Numbered from the stretch's first letter, positions 28,513-37,771 are shown. The stretch is DNA of 64,000 nucleotides from Candidatus Neomicrothrix sp. UBA2983 (GCA_002346745.1 DEAL01000019.1:1-64000), one strand, 5' to 3'. Made by a program: numbers and translations. Notes: generated by a model not told the origin, from the letters alone.

Positions 28513-29916
28513 ATGCCCTACCTGCCGACCGCCGCCCACTCGATCAAGCTCCACGTGGAGTTGGCCAACGTGCCCAACACGCTGGGACGCCTGGCCACCG
28601 CCATCGGCGAGGCCGGCGCCAACATCGTGTCGATGGGCGGCTTCGACGTCCGCGGCGAGGTGCTGGTCAACGACGTGGTCGTGAACTGCAGCGACGACGA
28701 GCATGCCCACCGGGTGATCGCCGCCGTCGAGGCCCTCGAGGGCGTCGACCTGGACTCGTGGTTCGACCGCACCTTCCACATGCACGAGGGCGGCAAGATC
28801 GAGGTGCTGCCGCTGGCGCCCGTCAGCGACATGCACGACCTGTCGATGGCCTACACGCCGGGCGTGGCCCGGGTCTGCATGGCGATCCACGACGAACCGG
28901 CGCGGGCGCACGACCTCACCATCAAGAAGAACACGGTCGCCATCGTCACCGACGGCACGGCGGTGCTCGGCCTCGGCGACATCGGCCCCGAGGCGGCCAT
29001 GCCGGTGATGGAGGGCAAGGCACTGCTCTTCAAGGAGTTCGCCGGGGTCGATGCCTTCCCGATCTGCCTCGACGTCGACGCGCCCGAGGAGATCGTCGAG
29101 ACGGTCATCCGGTTGGCGCCCACGTTCGGCGGGATCAACCTCGAGGACATCAAGGCGCCGGGCGCCTTCCAGGTCGAACAGGCGCTCAAGGAGGCGCTCG
29201 ACATCCCGGTCTTCCATGACGACCAGCACGGCACCGCCGTCGTCACCCTGGCAGCCCTGCGCAACTCGCTGAAGCTGACCGGCCGCGACATCGGCGACCT
29301 GTCGGTGGTCATCGCCGGGGTGGGTGCCGCCGGCATGGCGGTCGGGGCGATCCTGCGCAACGCCGGGGTGGGCGAGATCGTCGGCGTGGACCGGACCGGC
29401 GCCGTCTACGAGGGACGCGACGAACTCAACTTCGCCAAGGAGTGGTTCGCCGCCAACACCAACCCCGACCGGAAGACGGGCACGATCCACGACGTGCTCC
29501 ACGGGGCCGACGTGTTCATCGGCCTGAGCGGGCCGGGCCTGATCACGGCCGCCGACCTGCGCAACATGGCGCCGGACCCGCTGGTGTTCGCCATGGCCAA
29601 CCCCGATCCGGAGATCCGGCCCGAGGAAGCCGACGGCCTGGCGGCGGTCATGGCGACGGGCCGCAGCGACTACCCGAACCAGATCAACAACGTGCTGGCG
29701 TTCCCCGGCATCTTCCGCGGCGCCCTCGACGCCGGCGCCACGGACATCACCGAGAACATGAAGCTGGCTGCCGCCGACGCCATCGCCGACTCGGTGTCCG
29801 ATGACGAGTTGTCGCCGCTGTTCGTGGTGCCGTCGGTGTTCGACAAGTCGGTGCCGATGGCGGTCGCCGCCGCGGTGGCCGAGGCCGCGGTGGCCGACGG
29901 CGTGTGTCGCGGCTGA
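28513..29916 (+). CDS. NAD(P)-dependent malic enzyme with N-terminal ACT domain
   Basis: 467 residues. Residues 1-85 form an ACT-like small-molecule-binding domain (KLHVELANVPNTLGRLATAI). The malic enzyme part follows: MAYTPGVARV, KKNTVAIVTDGTAVLGLGD, NLEDIKAP, HDDQHGTAVV with metal ligands, and the Rossmann motif GVGAAGMAVG. It decarboxylates malate to pyruvate. The ACT domain suggests allosteric control, possibly by an amino acid; the ligand is unknown. The downstream HAD gene overlaps its 3' end. Confidence 0.92.
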   Translation: MPYLPTAAHSIKLHVELANVPNTLGRLATAIGEAGANIVSMGGFDVRGEVLVNDVVVNCSDDEHAHRVIAAVEALEGVDLDSWFDRTFHMHEGGKIEVLPLAPVSDMHDLSMAYTPGVARVCMAIHDEPARAHDLTIKKNTVAIVTDGTAVLGLGDIGPEAAMPVMEGKALLFKEFAGVDAFPICLDVDAPEEIVETVIRLAPTFGGINLEDIKAPGAFQVEQALKEALDIPVFHDDQHGTAVVTLAALRNSLKLTGRDIGDLSVVIAGVGAAGMAVGAILRNAGVGEIVGVDRTGAVYEGRDELNFAKEWFAANTNPDRKTGTIHDVLHGADVFIGLSGPGLITAADLRNMAPDPLVFAMANPDPEIRPEEADGLAAVMATGRSDYPNQINNVLAFPGIFRGALDAGATDITENMKLAAADAIADSVSDDELSPLFVVPSVFDKSVPMAVAAAVAEAAVADGVCRG

Positions 29917-30674
29917 ATTCGTTGCCCGCCCCCCTGGAGCCACCCGCGGGCGGCTGGCGGGCGGTCACCTTCGACCTCTGGAACACGCTGCTGGTCAGCG
30001 TCCCGGGCGCGGTCGAGGTGCGCAGCCGGCACTGGCGTGCCGTCATCGGGGAGCGCGGCCTCGACGTCGACGACGACCTCCTGCACGGCACGCTCTCGAT
30101 GCTCCCGGTCAGGTTCGACGAGGAGTGGCGGGCCGGGCGGCTGTACGGGCCGGAGCAGGCTCTGGCCGAGTGCTTCGCCGCCCTCGGCGACCGGATAGGC
30201 GACGACGACCGGGTGGCGCTGGCCGACGCCTTCGAGGAGGCGTCCCACCACCTGGACGTGTCGCCGGTCGACGGCGCGGCGGCGGTTGCCCGCCTGCTCA
30301 CGGGCGCGGGCCTCGCCGTGGGGATCGTCTCGGACACGACGCTTGCGGTCGGTCGGCACCTGCGCGGCTACCTGGACCGCTTCGGGGTGCTCGCCCACCT
30401 CGACCACCAGGCGTTCTCCGACGAGGTTGGCGCCTACAAGCCGGATCGGCGGATCTTCGAGGCGGCGCTGGCGGGTCTGGGCGTCGATGACCCTGCTGGC
30501 GTCGTCCACGTGGGTGACCTGCGTCGCACCGACGTGGCGGGCGCCCGGGCGATGGGCATGGCTACGGTCCGCTTCCGGGGCGCTGTCGACGACGCCGAGG
30601 AGGGTCCGGAGGCCGACGCCGTCATCGACCGCCTGGCCGACCTTCCTGCGCTGCTGGGCCTGCCGCCCGGGTAG
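29904..30674 (+). CDS. HAD-superfamily hydrolase
   Basis: 256 residues if GTG at 29904 is used (13-nt overlap with the malic enzyme gene); TTG at 29922 is an alternative. Motif I is FDLWNTLL, with the nucleophile Asp and the usual +2 acid replaced by Trp, as in many HAD class I proteins. Motif II is VSDTT, motif III the Lys in AYKPDRRIF, motif IV HVGDLRRTDV. A helical cap lies between I and II. Probably a small-molecule phosphatase; the substrate cannot be told. Overlap suggests co-transcription with the malic enzyme. Confidence 0.82.
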   Translation: MSRLNSLPAPLEPPAGGWRAVTFDLWNTLLVSVPGAVEVRSRHWRAVIGERGLDVDDDLLHGTLSMLPVRFDEEWRAGRLYGPEQALAECFAALGDRIGDDDRVALADAFEEASHHLDVSPVDGAAAVARLLTGAGLAVGIVSDTTLAVGRHLRGYLDRFGVLAHLDHQAFSDEVGAYKPDRRIFEAALAGLGVDDPAGVVHVGDLRRTDVAGARAMGMATVRFRGAVDDAEEGPEADAVIDRLADLPALLGLPPG

Positions 30675-30905
30675 CCCGGGTCAGGTCGGTGGCGGCCACG
30701 ATCTCGTTCCGGCGGTCCTCCTGATCGGGGGCCGGTCCGCTCGGAACGGTCGCCGTCTCCATTGTGCCGACGCCGCCTCGGGTCACCATCGGGTTCCCGC
30801 CAGGGGAGGGTTCTGCCACGGACCGAGAGGTTCGGACAAGTGTCCGGGTTCCTCGGACGGCTGTCGCATTCCTCGGCTCGGAGCCGAAGTCGGGACCTGG
30901 CGGGC

Positions 30906-32138
30906 TCAGCCGATCGTGAGGGGGAGGATGCGCGGCCCGCGGACCTGGCCGCCGGCCCAGGTGACCGCCTCGGGATCGGCGAGCGTGAACTCGGGGATCC
31001 GGGAGAACCAGGTCTTGAGCGACACCTCCATTTCCATGCGGGCCAGGTTGGAGCCCGCGCAGCGGTGGATGCCGGTGCCGAAGGCGACATGGCGGTTGCG
31101 CTGCCGGTCGAGGATTACCTGGTCGGCGTCCTCGAAGACCTCGGGGTCGTGGTTGGCGCCCGAGAAGTTCATGAGCACCTTGTCCCCGGGCTGGATCACC
31201 ACGTCGCCGATGGCGACCTCGGCGACGGCGTCCCGGGCCATCGTCACCGGCGCGTAGAAGCGCAGGAGCTCCTCGACGGCGGTGTCCCAGAGGGCGTCGT
31301 CCGCGTCGGCCATGCGGAGGCGGTCGTCGTTGTGGCCGGCGAAGTGCCACAGTGCCGAGCCGATCGACGACCAGGTGGTGTCGATGCCGGCCACCAACTG
31401 CAGGTTGCACATGCCGATGACCATCGGGTCGGGGATCGGTTCGCCGTCGACTTCGGTCTGGACCAGCGCGGTGATGAGGTCGTCCTTGGGGTTGGCCTTC
31501 CGGTCCTCGACCTCGGCGGTGAAGAAGTTCCGGATGAGGTCCCGGTACTTGACGCGTAGTTCGGGGTTCTGGAATCCGAGTTCGAGGACGCCGCGTACCC
31601 ATTCGATGAACGTGTCGACCATCGAGTCGTCGACACCGAGCTTGCGGGCGATCAGTCGGGGCGGGATCTGCTGGGCGTACTGGACCGCCCCGTCACAGTG
31701 GCCCTCGTCGATGAAACCGTCGATGAGGTCGTTGCAGAGCTGCTCGGTCTAGGGGCGCAGCGGGTCGATGGCCTTCGGGGTGAAGTGGGGGAGCAGCGCC
31801 CGCCGGGTCCATACCTGCTCGGGCGGGTCGGCGCTGATCGGCGCGGCGGCGTTGTAGCCCTTGGCCTCGTCGTCGACGAACTCCTCGGGCAGGTTGACGA
31901 CCGTCGGACCCTTGGAGGACAGGTCGGGCACGATGCGGGCCATGGCCTGCACGTCCTCGTAGCGGGTCGGCAGCCAGGAGCCGCCGTAGCGCTCGGTGTG
32001 GGCGATGGGGCAGCGGTCGCGCAGTTCGGCCCAGGCGGCGGTTGGGTCCCGGATGTAGTCGGGGTCGAAGATGTCGTAGTCGGTGGCCAGGTCCTCGACC
32101 GGGCAGCGGTCGGTTGGTGCGTCGGCGGTGTCGGTCAT
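30906..32138 (-). pseudogene. Cytochrome P450 interrupted by one in-frame TAG
   Basis: One continuous minus frame of 410 sense-length codons encodes a complete bacterial P450 except for TAG at codon 130 (31749-31751). Before it: the N-terminus and SADPPEQVWTRRALLPHF. After it, in the same frame: TEQLCNDLIDGF, the I-helix AGIDTTWSS, the ExxR element EELLRF and the heme-Cys loop FGTGIHRCAG. No frameshift or other stop is present. At this spot relatives commonly have an aromatic residue, so a TAC to TAG change is likely. It may be a fresh pseudogene, a base-call error or a read-through codon. AAGGGGG precedes the ATG. It is the last gene of an operon behind a ferredoxin and an aldehyde dehydrogenase. 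Confidence 0.85.
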
Positions 32139-32148
32139 CTGGCCCCCT

Positions 32149-32346
32149 TCAGTCCTCGACGATCGTGATGGCGAACTCGGGGCAGTTGTCGACGATCAGC
32201 TGCGCCTTCTCCTCGAGCCCGTCGGGGACGACCCCGTCGGTGAGTTCGTAGGCGTTGCCGAAGTCGTCGACGTCGACGAGTTCGGGCGCCAGCGCGTAGC
32301 AGCGGCTGTGGCCTTCGCACTTGTCCGGATCGACGTGGATCTTCAT
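32149..32346 (-). CDS. 3Fe-4S-type ferredoxin (P450 partner)
   Basis: 65 residues. KCEGHSRCYALAPELVDVD with CxxHxxC, and a final CPEFAI, form the three-Cys pattern of single-cluster ferredoxins that pass electrons to actinobacterial P450s. The acidic surface is typical. It lies 10 nt upstream of the P450 gene and 68 nt downstream of the aldehyde dehydrogenase, all on the minus strand. No ferredoxin reductase is encoded nearby. Confidence 0.9.
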   Translation of the reverse strand: MKIHVDPDKCEGHSRCYALAPELVDVDDFGNAYELTDGVVPDGLEEKAQLIVDNCPEFAITIVED

Positions 32347-32414
32347 CGCGGTCTCCCTGATGGTGCGGTCGGACCAGAGCACAGATTCGTGCTGCGGTCC
32401 ACCGGGTCGCGTCG

Positions 32415-33842
32415 TCAGCCCAGCGGCAGGTTGATCTGCTTGGCCTCCAGGAACTCGGCGAGGCCGTAGCGGCCTAGTTCCCGGCCGTTGCCGGACTTCT
32501 TGTAGCCCCCGAACGGGGCGTCGGTGTTGAGGAACGAGCCGTTCATGTCGACCTGGCCGGTCCGCAGCCGCTTGGCGACGGCGATCGCCCGGTCGTTGTC
32601 GGAGCTCCACACGCCGCCGGACAGGCCGTACTCGGAGTCGTTGGCGATGCGTATGGCGTCCTCCTCGTCCTCGTAGCCGATGATGGACAGCACCGGGCCG
32701 AAGATCTCCTCCTGGGCGATCGTCATCGAGTTGTCGACGTCGGCGAACACGGTGGGCTTCACGTAGTAGCCGGCGTCCAGGCCGTCGGGCTTGCCGGTGC
32801 CGCCCGTGACGAGCGTTGCGCCCTCGTCGATGCCGGTCTGGATGTAGCCCTGGACGCGGTCCCATTGGGCCTGGGAGACCAGCGGGCCGAGGCGGGAGCC
32901 GGCGTCGTCGGCGGGACCGACGGTGAAGCCGGCGGCGGTGGCGGCGGCCAGTTCGGCGGCCTCGTCCATGCGCTCGGCGGGCACCAGCAGCCGAGTGAGG
33001 GCGCTGCAGGTCTGGCCCGAGTTGAGGTAGGCGGCGCCGACCGCCGACGGGATCGCCTTATCGAAGTCGGCGTCGTCGAGGACGATGTTGGCGGACTTGC
33101 CGCCCAGTTCCTGGTGGACCTTGGTGACGTTGGTGGCGGCCACCTCGGCCACCCGGGTGCCGGCCCGGGTCGAGCCGGTGAACGACACCATGTCGACGTC
33201 GGGGTGGGCGGCGATGGCCTCGCCGACGACCGGGCCCACGCCGGACACCAGGTTGAACACGCCGGCGGGGAAGCCCAACTCGTCGATGATTTCGGCGAGG
33301 ACGAAGGCGTTCAGCGGCGCCACCTCGCTGGGCTTGAGCACCACGGTGCAGCCGACCGCCATGGCGGGCGCGACCTTCGCCATGATCTGGTGCAGCGGGT
33401 AGTTCCAGGGCGTGATGCAGCCGACCACGCCGACCGGTTCGCGGGTGACGAGCGAGCGGCTGATGGTCTCCTCGAAGTCGAAGTTGCGGGCGGTCTCGGG
33501 GACGCCGGCGGTGGTGGCGGCCGGCATGCCGGCCTGGATCATCGTGGAGAGCGTGGCGGGCATGCCGACCTCGCTGGAGATGAGTGCGCCGATCTCCTCG
33601 GCTCGGGCGGCCAGCCCGGCGCCCAGCTTCTCGATGAAGCCCAGTCGGTCCTCGAGCGAGCGCCCCGACCACTCGGGGAAGGCGGCCTTGGCGGCTGCGA
33701 TCGCCGCGTCGACGTCTGCGGCGGTGCCGTCCGGGACCGAACCGATGACTGCTTCGTTGGACGGGTTGACGACGTCGATGCTGCCGTCTCCCGCCGACGG
33801 GGTCCATTTCCCGTTGACGTAGATCTCGTCGCGTGACTGCAT
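32415..33842 (-). CDS. Aldehyde dehydrogenase family protein
   Basis: 475 residues from ATG at 33842, with GGTGGAGAA upstream. CITPWNYPL (NAD site), FTGSTRAG, the general base Glu in HQELGGKSANIV and the nucleophile Cys in NSGQTCSALTR are intact, as is EEIFGPVLSI. It oxidises an aldehyde to the acid with NAD(P)+. First gene of the ALDH-ferredoxin-P450 operon, so its substrate is probably a product of the P450 pathway; inference only. Divergent from the epimerase at 33998. Confidence 0.93.
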   Translation of the reverse strand: MQSRDEIYVNGKWTPSAGDGSIDVVNPSNEAVIGSVPDGTAADVDAAIAAAKAAFPEWSGRSLEDRLGFIEKLGAGLAARAEEIGALISSEVGMPATLSTMIQAGMPAATTAGVPETARNFDFEETISRSLVTREPVGVVGCITPWNYPLHQIMAKVAPAMAVGCTVVLKPSEVAPLNAFVLAEIIDELGFPAGVFNLVSGVGPVVGEAIAAHPDVDMVSFTGSTRAGTRVAEVAATNVTKVHQELGGKSANIVLDDADFDKAIPSAVGAAYLNSGQTCSALTRLLVPAERMDEAAELAAATAAGFTVGPADDAGSRLGPLVSQAQWDRVQGYIQTGIDEGATLVTGGTGKPDGLDAGYYVKPTVFADVDNSMTIAQEEIFGPVLSIIGYEDEEDAIRIANDSEYGLSGGVWSSDNDRAIAVAKRLRTGQVDMNGSFLNTDAPFGGYKKSGNGRELGRYGLAEFLEAKQINLPLG

Positions 33843-33997
33843 GGCTGGTTCTCCACCTGGGGTCGATCGTGCTCCGGGACGGACGTCCCGAGTCGTGATC
33901 ATGCGCCATGAGCGGCTGGAGCGCCAAAGGCGGCCGGCGGCTACGGTCGACGGGGTGCCGTGACGGCGCGGCGCCGCGATCAGAGGGGGAGTCGACG

Positions 33998-34972
33998 ATG
34001 CGGGTGATGCTGACGGGGGCGACGGGTTTCATCGGCGGCCACGTGCTGCGGGCGCTGGTTGACGCCGGCCACGAGCCGCTGGCGCTGGTCCGAAGCGCGG
34101 AGAAGCTCGGGCAGTTACGGGCGCTGCACGACATCGGGGCCGAGGTCGCTCACGTGGTCGGCGACATGACGGACGCCGAGGCGGTCGCGGCGGCCATGGA
34201 GGGCTGCGACGCCTGTATCCACACGGCGGCGTTTACGAGCCTGGACCCGGAGCAGATGCACGTGGCGCTCGAGGTGAATGCCCCGGGGGCGATCAACGTG
34301 CTGGACGCCGCTGCTGCGGCTGGCTGCGATCCGATCGTGCACCTGTCGACGATGTCGGTGATCTTCCCGCCCAGCGGCGATGTCCTGTCCGGCGACGATC
34401 CGGTGCAGGGTGGCGGCAACCCGTACAACGCCTCGAAGGCGATCGCCGAGGAGCACGCCCGGGGCATGCAGGCCGCCGGTCAGCCGGTCCAGATCCTCTA
34501 TCCGGCCGGGGTGACGGGTCCGACCGATCTGGGGCTCAACGTGCTGGCCGCCAACCTGATCCCCACGTTGCAGAGCGAGATCATGATGAGCCTGGCCTCG
34601 GGCGGGTGGCTGCTCGTCGACGTCCGGGACCTGGCGTCGGCGATGGTCGGCCTGTTGACGCCGGGTCGTGGTCCGCAGCGTTACGTGGCTGGTGGCACGT
34701 ACATGGACTGGGGGGACTTCCATGCGGTCGTCACCGAGGTGACGGGCTGCGACCGGGCGCTGTTCCCGACGCCGCGCGATGCCCTCGAGCAGATGGTCGA
34801 CGCCGAGGCCGTCGAGATCATGCTGGGCATCGTCCCCGGCGACGACGCTGGCCTGTTGGCCGACAGCGGCGTGGGTGCCTGGCGGCCGGTCGAGGAGACC
34901 CTCCACGACACGGTGTCCTGGCTCGTGGCGGGGGGCCTCCTGGCCCCCGACCGCGCCCCCAACTGCGCCTGA
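33998..34972 (+). CDS. NAD-dependent epimerase/dehydratase-like (extended SDR)
   Basis: 324 residues. LTGATGFIGGHVLRAL is the extended-SDR nucleotide motif. HLSTMSV and the active-site NPYNASKAIAEE (Y-x3-K) follow. The GATGFIG class covers dihydroflavonol-reductase-like and 3-beta-HSD-like enzymes; the substrate is not determinable. GAGGGGGAG precedes the ATG, and a TACGGT hexamer near 33941 may be its promoter. Divergent from the aldehyde dehydrogenase operon, with which it may share a pathway. Confidence 0.87.
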   Translation: MRVMLTGATGFIGGHVLRALVDAGHEPLALVRSAEKLGQLRALHDIGAEVAHVVGDMTDAEAVAAAMEGCDACIHTAAFTSLDPEQMHVALEVNAPGAINVLDAAAAAGCDPIVHLSTMSVIFPPSGDVLSGDDPVQGGGNPYNASKAIAEEHARGMQAAGQPVQILYPAGVTGPTDLGLNVLAANLIPTLQSEIMMSLASGGWLLVDVRDLASAMVGLLTPGRGPQRYVAGGTYMDWGDFHAVVTEVTGCDRALFPTPRDALEQMVDAEAVEIMLGIVPGDDAGLLADSGVGAWRPVEETLHDTVSWLVAGGLLAPDRAPNCA

Positions 34973-34996
34973 CCCTCCCGCGACCTCGTCACGAGG

Positions 34997-36706
34997 TCAG
35001 GTGTCGAGGATGGTCACCGTGCCGGTGTCGCCGTTGACCTTCACCTGGGCCCCGTCGGGGATGCGCGTCGTCGCACCGGTCGCCGACACCACGCACGGGA
35101 TGCCGAGTTCGCGGCTGACGATGACGGCGTGGCTCATGGTGCCGCCCACGTCGACGATCACGCCGGCCGCCGGGACGAACAGCGGCGTCCACGACGGGTC
35201 GGTGATGGGTGCCACGAGGATGTCGCCGGGCTCGAGGGCGCCGGGGTCCGACGGGTCGGTGACGATCCGGGCCCGTCCGGTCGCCGTGCCGGCGCTGCCG
35301 CCCATGCCCTGAACGACCTTCCGGGTCGACAGCGGGACCTCGCCGCCCTGCCACGCCTCGGGGCCGGGCACCTCGCCGTCGAACCAGTAGGGCGGCGTGA
35401 GGTCGAACAACCCGAGGTAGGTGGCCTCCCGCTCGGCCGCCTCGCCTGCCAGGCCACCGGCGATGGCCGACTCGAGTTCGGCGTCACGCAGCATGAACAC
35501 CTGTCCGGCATCGGCCAGGCGCCCATCGGTGGCGAGGCGGCGTCCCAGTTCGAGGGCGGCCAGGCGGGCCTCATGGATCACCTTCACGATCGTGGCCTTG
35601 GCCTGCTCGCGGGCCGGGATGAACACGCTGCTGGCGGTGTTGGCGATCTCGAGGGTGCCGGCCTGCTCCTCGCTGCCGGCGACCATGCCCCGCAACTCCT
35701 CGAGGGCCTCGCCGGCCCTCGCTGCGGCCGCCTCGTGGCGGGCACGCGGGTCCCCGTCGTCGCCGGCCAGGCGCATCCGGTCGATCAGCGCGAGCACCAG
35801 CTCGGGGTGGGTGCCCCAGGCGGGTGAGCGCAACTCCCACTCGTTGGGACCGCGGCTGCCGTGCGCCAGCAGCAGGTCGTCGAGTCCGGCGAAGAACCCG
35901 GCAGCGGCATCGCCGAGTCCGACCAGCCGGTCGTGGAGTCCGTCGACGCCGGCCTCGAAGGCAGCGGTCAACTCGGCGGAGGCGGTCACCTGCCGGCTGA
36001 GGTCCCACATGGCGAAGCTGGGGGCGGCTGACGCCACGCCACCGAGCCCGCCGGCGATCCGCAGGTCGTAGCCGGGCTTGCCGAGGCCGAGGGCCAGCGC
36101 CGTGATAGCGCCCATGGTGACCGAGGCGGCTGCGCTGACTTCGCCGTGGAGGGCGAACACCCGGGCGAAGACGGGCGGCATCTCGCGCATTCGGGCCACC
36201 AGGTCGGCCTCGCTGCACAACCCGAGGTCGGGACGGGCGGCCACGAGGGCGTCGACGGCGGCGACCTGCTCGTCGAGGGCGGGGAATTCGGTGGCGGTCA
36301 TCCACGAGAACATCAGGCCGTCGACACGGGCGGTGATCTCGGGGTCGTCGTCCTTGGGGCGGGGCTGGTAGGGCGGCAGCACCGACTGGGAGCCGAAGAA
36401 GCCCATGTCGACCATCTCGGGGGTCATGCCCGAGGAGCGGGCGCCCATCAGGCGGGCGATGCTCAGGTTCAGGTACATGTAGCCGCCGAAGATCTCGAAC
36501 ATGACCTTGTGCCCGTCGTCGACCTCGTCGAGGTCGATCGTGAAGCGGGACATGAAGTCCCGCATGCCGACGTCACCGGCGCCATGCCAGGTGTGGTCGG
36601 CGGTCAGTGGCGAGACGGGGTCGGGGAACACCTCACCGACGTTGCCCCGCGTGTAGATCGGGAACGTCGGCGACGGCTCATCGTCCATGAACCAGCCCAC
36701 GGTCAT
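34997..36706 (-). CDS. PEP-utilising-enzyme-like protein lacking the ATP-grasp domain
   Basis: 569 residues from ATG at 36706 (AAGGGGG upstream). The long helical N-terminal and middle region (about 1-470) resembles the substrate-binding domain of rifampicin phosphotransferase and PEP-synthase relatives. The C-terminus is the swivelling phosphohistidine domain, with His in GGTMSHAVIVSRELGIPC. The N-terminal PPDK-type ATP-grasp domain that phosphorylates this His is absent. It may need a separate kinase subunit, have another donor, or be non-catalytic. The tyrosine-phosphatase-like gene lies 74 bp upstream on the same strand. Confidence 0.75.
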   Translation of the reverse strand: MTVGWFMDDEPSPTFPIYTRGNVGEVFPDPVSPLTADHTWHGAGDVGMRDFMSRFTIDLDEVDDGHKVMFEIFGGYMYLNLSIARLMGARSSGMTPEMVDMGFFGSQSVLPPYQPRPKDDDPEITARVDGLMFSWMTATEFPALDEQVAAVDALVAARPDLGLCSEADLVARMREMPPVFARVFALHGEVSAAASVTMGAITALALGLGKPGYDLRIAGGLGGVASAAPSFAMWDLSRQVTASAELTAAFEAGVDGLHDRLVGLGDAAAGFFAGLDDLLLAHGSRGPNEWELRSPAWGTHPELVLALIDRMRLAGDDGDPRARHEAAAARAGEALEELRGMVAGSEEQAGTLEIANTASSVFIPAREQAKATIVKVIHEARLAALELGRRLATDGRLADAGQVFMLRDAELESAIAGGLAGEAAEREATYLGLFDLTPPYWFDGEVPGPEAWQGGEVPLSTRKVVQGMGGSAGTATGRARIVTDPSDPGALEPGDILVAPITDPSWTPLFVPAAGVIVDVGGTMSHAVIVSRELGIPCVVSATGATTRIPDGAQVKVNGDTGTVTILDT

Positions 36707-36780
36707 GATGTCGCCCCCTTGCTCGTGGCTCGAGAGGCATCCTACGGCAGTCCCGACGCCGGGTCGGAGGCGGCCGCCGC

Positions 36781-37599
36781 TCAGGCCAGCATCGACCCCA
36801 GGAAGGCGGCGAAGCGTGCATCGTCGATGCCGAGGCCGTTTCGCCGGAACGCCTCCCACGAGCCCCACTCCTCGTCGACGGTGGCGTAGGCGGCCTCGAG
36901 GTACTCGGCGTGGCACCACATCATCGCCCGGCTGTTCGCCATCTGGTCGTCGGGGACGTCGTCGGGGTCGACGCCGAGCCGTTCGGCGATCCGGAGCCGG
37001 TGGATGTCCTCGCGTTCCTGGAGCCAGGGGCGGCGCAGGTCGTTGCTGAGGAGGTAGTCGTCGATGGCGACCTCCGCCGGCACGCCGAGCAGCCGCAGCA
37101 GCACGCCGCCGACGAACCCGGTGCGGTCCTTGCCGGCGGTGCAGTTGAACAACAGGGGGTGGCGGTCGGGGTCGGTGGCCAGGTCGAACACCAGCCGGTA
37201 GCGGTCGAGGCGGGTGCGGACGCTGTTGCGGAAGTACTCGGTGATCAGGTCGGGTCCGGGTATGGCGTCGGGGTCGTGCTCCATCAGGTTGGCGAGCACG
37301 ACGAACTCGTTGTCGTCGGCCGAGACCGAGACGTGCACGACCTCGGTACCGGGCAGGTCGGGGTGCGGCCGCTGCTCGATCTCGTCGGGCCGGCGCAGGT
37401 CGATGATCGTGCGCAGGCCCACTGACTCGACGGTGGCGAGCGAGGGTCCGTCGAGGTCGCACAGGTAGCCGCCCCGGAACAACCGCCCGGTGCGGACGGT
37501 GCGCCCGTCGGTGGTGGGAAGGCCGCCGAGGTCGCGAAGGTTGGCGGCGGCGAGCAGCACCCGTCCGTCGGGGAGCAGGTTGCGGGGGGATTGTCCCAT
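36781..37599 (-). CDS. Tyrosine/serine protein phosphatase-like (PF13350 family)
   Basis: 272 residues from ATG at 37599 (MGQSPRNLL); GTG at 37620 would add 7. ANLRDLGGLPTTDGRTVRTGRLFRG is the family's N-terminal signature. The P-loop is NCTAGKDRTGF, matching the CTAGKDRTG form; the residue before the Cys is Asn where most PTPs have His. This family includes MptpB-like enzymes acting on phosphotyrosine, phosphoserine and phosphoinositides. No signal peptide. Substrate unknown. Confidence 0.83.
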   Translation of the reverse strand: MGQSPRNLLPDGRVLLAAANLRDLGGLPTTDGRTVRTGRLFRGGYLCDLDGPSLATVESVGLRTIIDLRRPDEIEQRPHPDLPGTEVVHVSVSADDNEFVVLANLMEHDPDAIPGPDLITEYFRNSVRTRLDRYRLVFDLATDPDRHPLLFNCTAGKDRTGFVGGVLLRLLGVPAEVAIDDYLLSNDLRRPWLQEREDIHRLRIAERLGVDPDDVPDDQMANSRAMMWCHAEYLEAAYATVDEEWGSWEAFRRNGLGIDDARFAAFLGSMLA

Positions 37600-37636
37600 G
37601 GCGACCGAACGTAGCGGCACGGTCGGAACGCGGCGA

Positions 37637-37658
37637 AGCCCGCCCCTCGGGGCTGGCT
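37637..37658 (-). terminator. Hairpin downstream of the tRNA cluster
   Basis: AGCC-c-GCCCC-TC-GGGGC-t-GGCT, nine pairs with a single mismatch, 11 nt beyond the tRNA-Phe 3' end. It is a likely terminator or processing signal for the tRNA transcript; no U-tract. Confidence 0.5.
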
Positions 37659-37668
37659 CCGGTTCCGG

Positions 37669-37741
37669 TGGTCGGGCCCGGCGTCGATCCGGGGACCTTC
37701 CGCTTTTCAGGCGGACGCTCTGCCAACTGAGCTACCCGACC
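37669..37741 (-). tRNA. tRNA-Phe (GAA)
   Basis: A full cloverleaf of 73 nt: acceptor GGTCGGG/CCCGACC, D-stem GCTC/GAGC, anticodon arm TCCGC-CTGAAAA-GCGGA (GAA) and T-stem CCCGG/CCGGG. The T-loop is ATCGACG, with A instead of T at position 54 and G at position 60, unlike the usual TTCGANY. CCA is not encoded (discriminator A, then CCG). Last in the Glu-Asp-Phe cluster. Confidence 0.93.
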
Positions 37742-37771
37742 GTGCACCTCCCGCCCGGGGGCGGGGGACGG

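Noticed and set aside
30622..30762. Short minus-strand frame starting METATVPSG upstream of the HAD 3' end
   Set aside because: It overlaps the HAD gene and belongs to a long shadow frame of the P450 region; no family resemblance.
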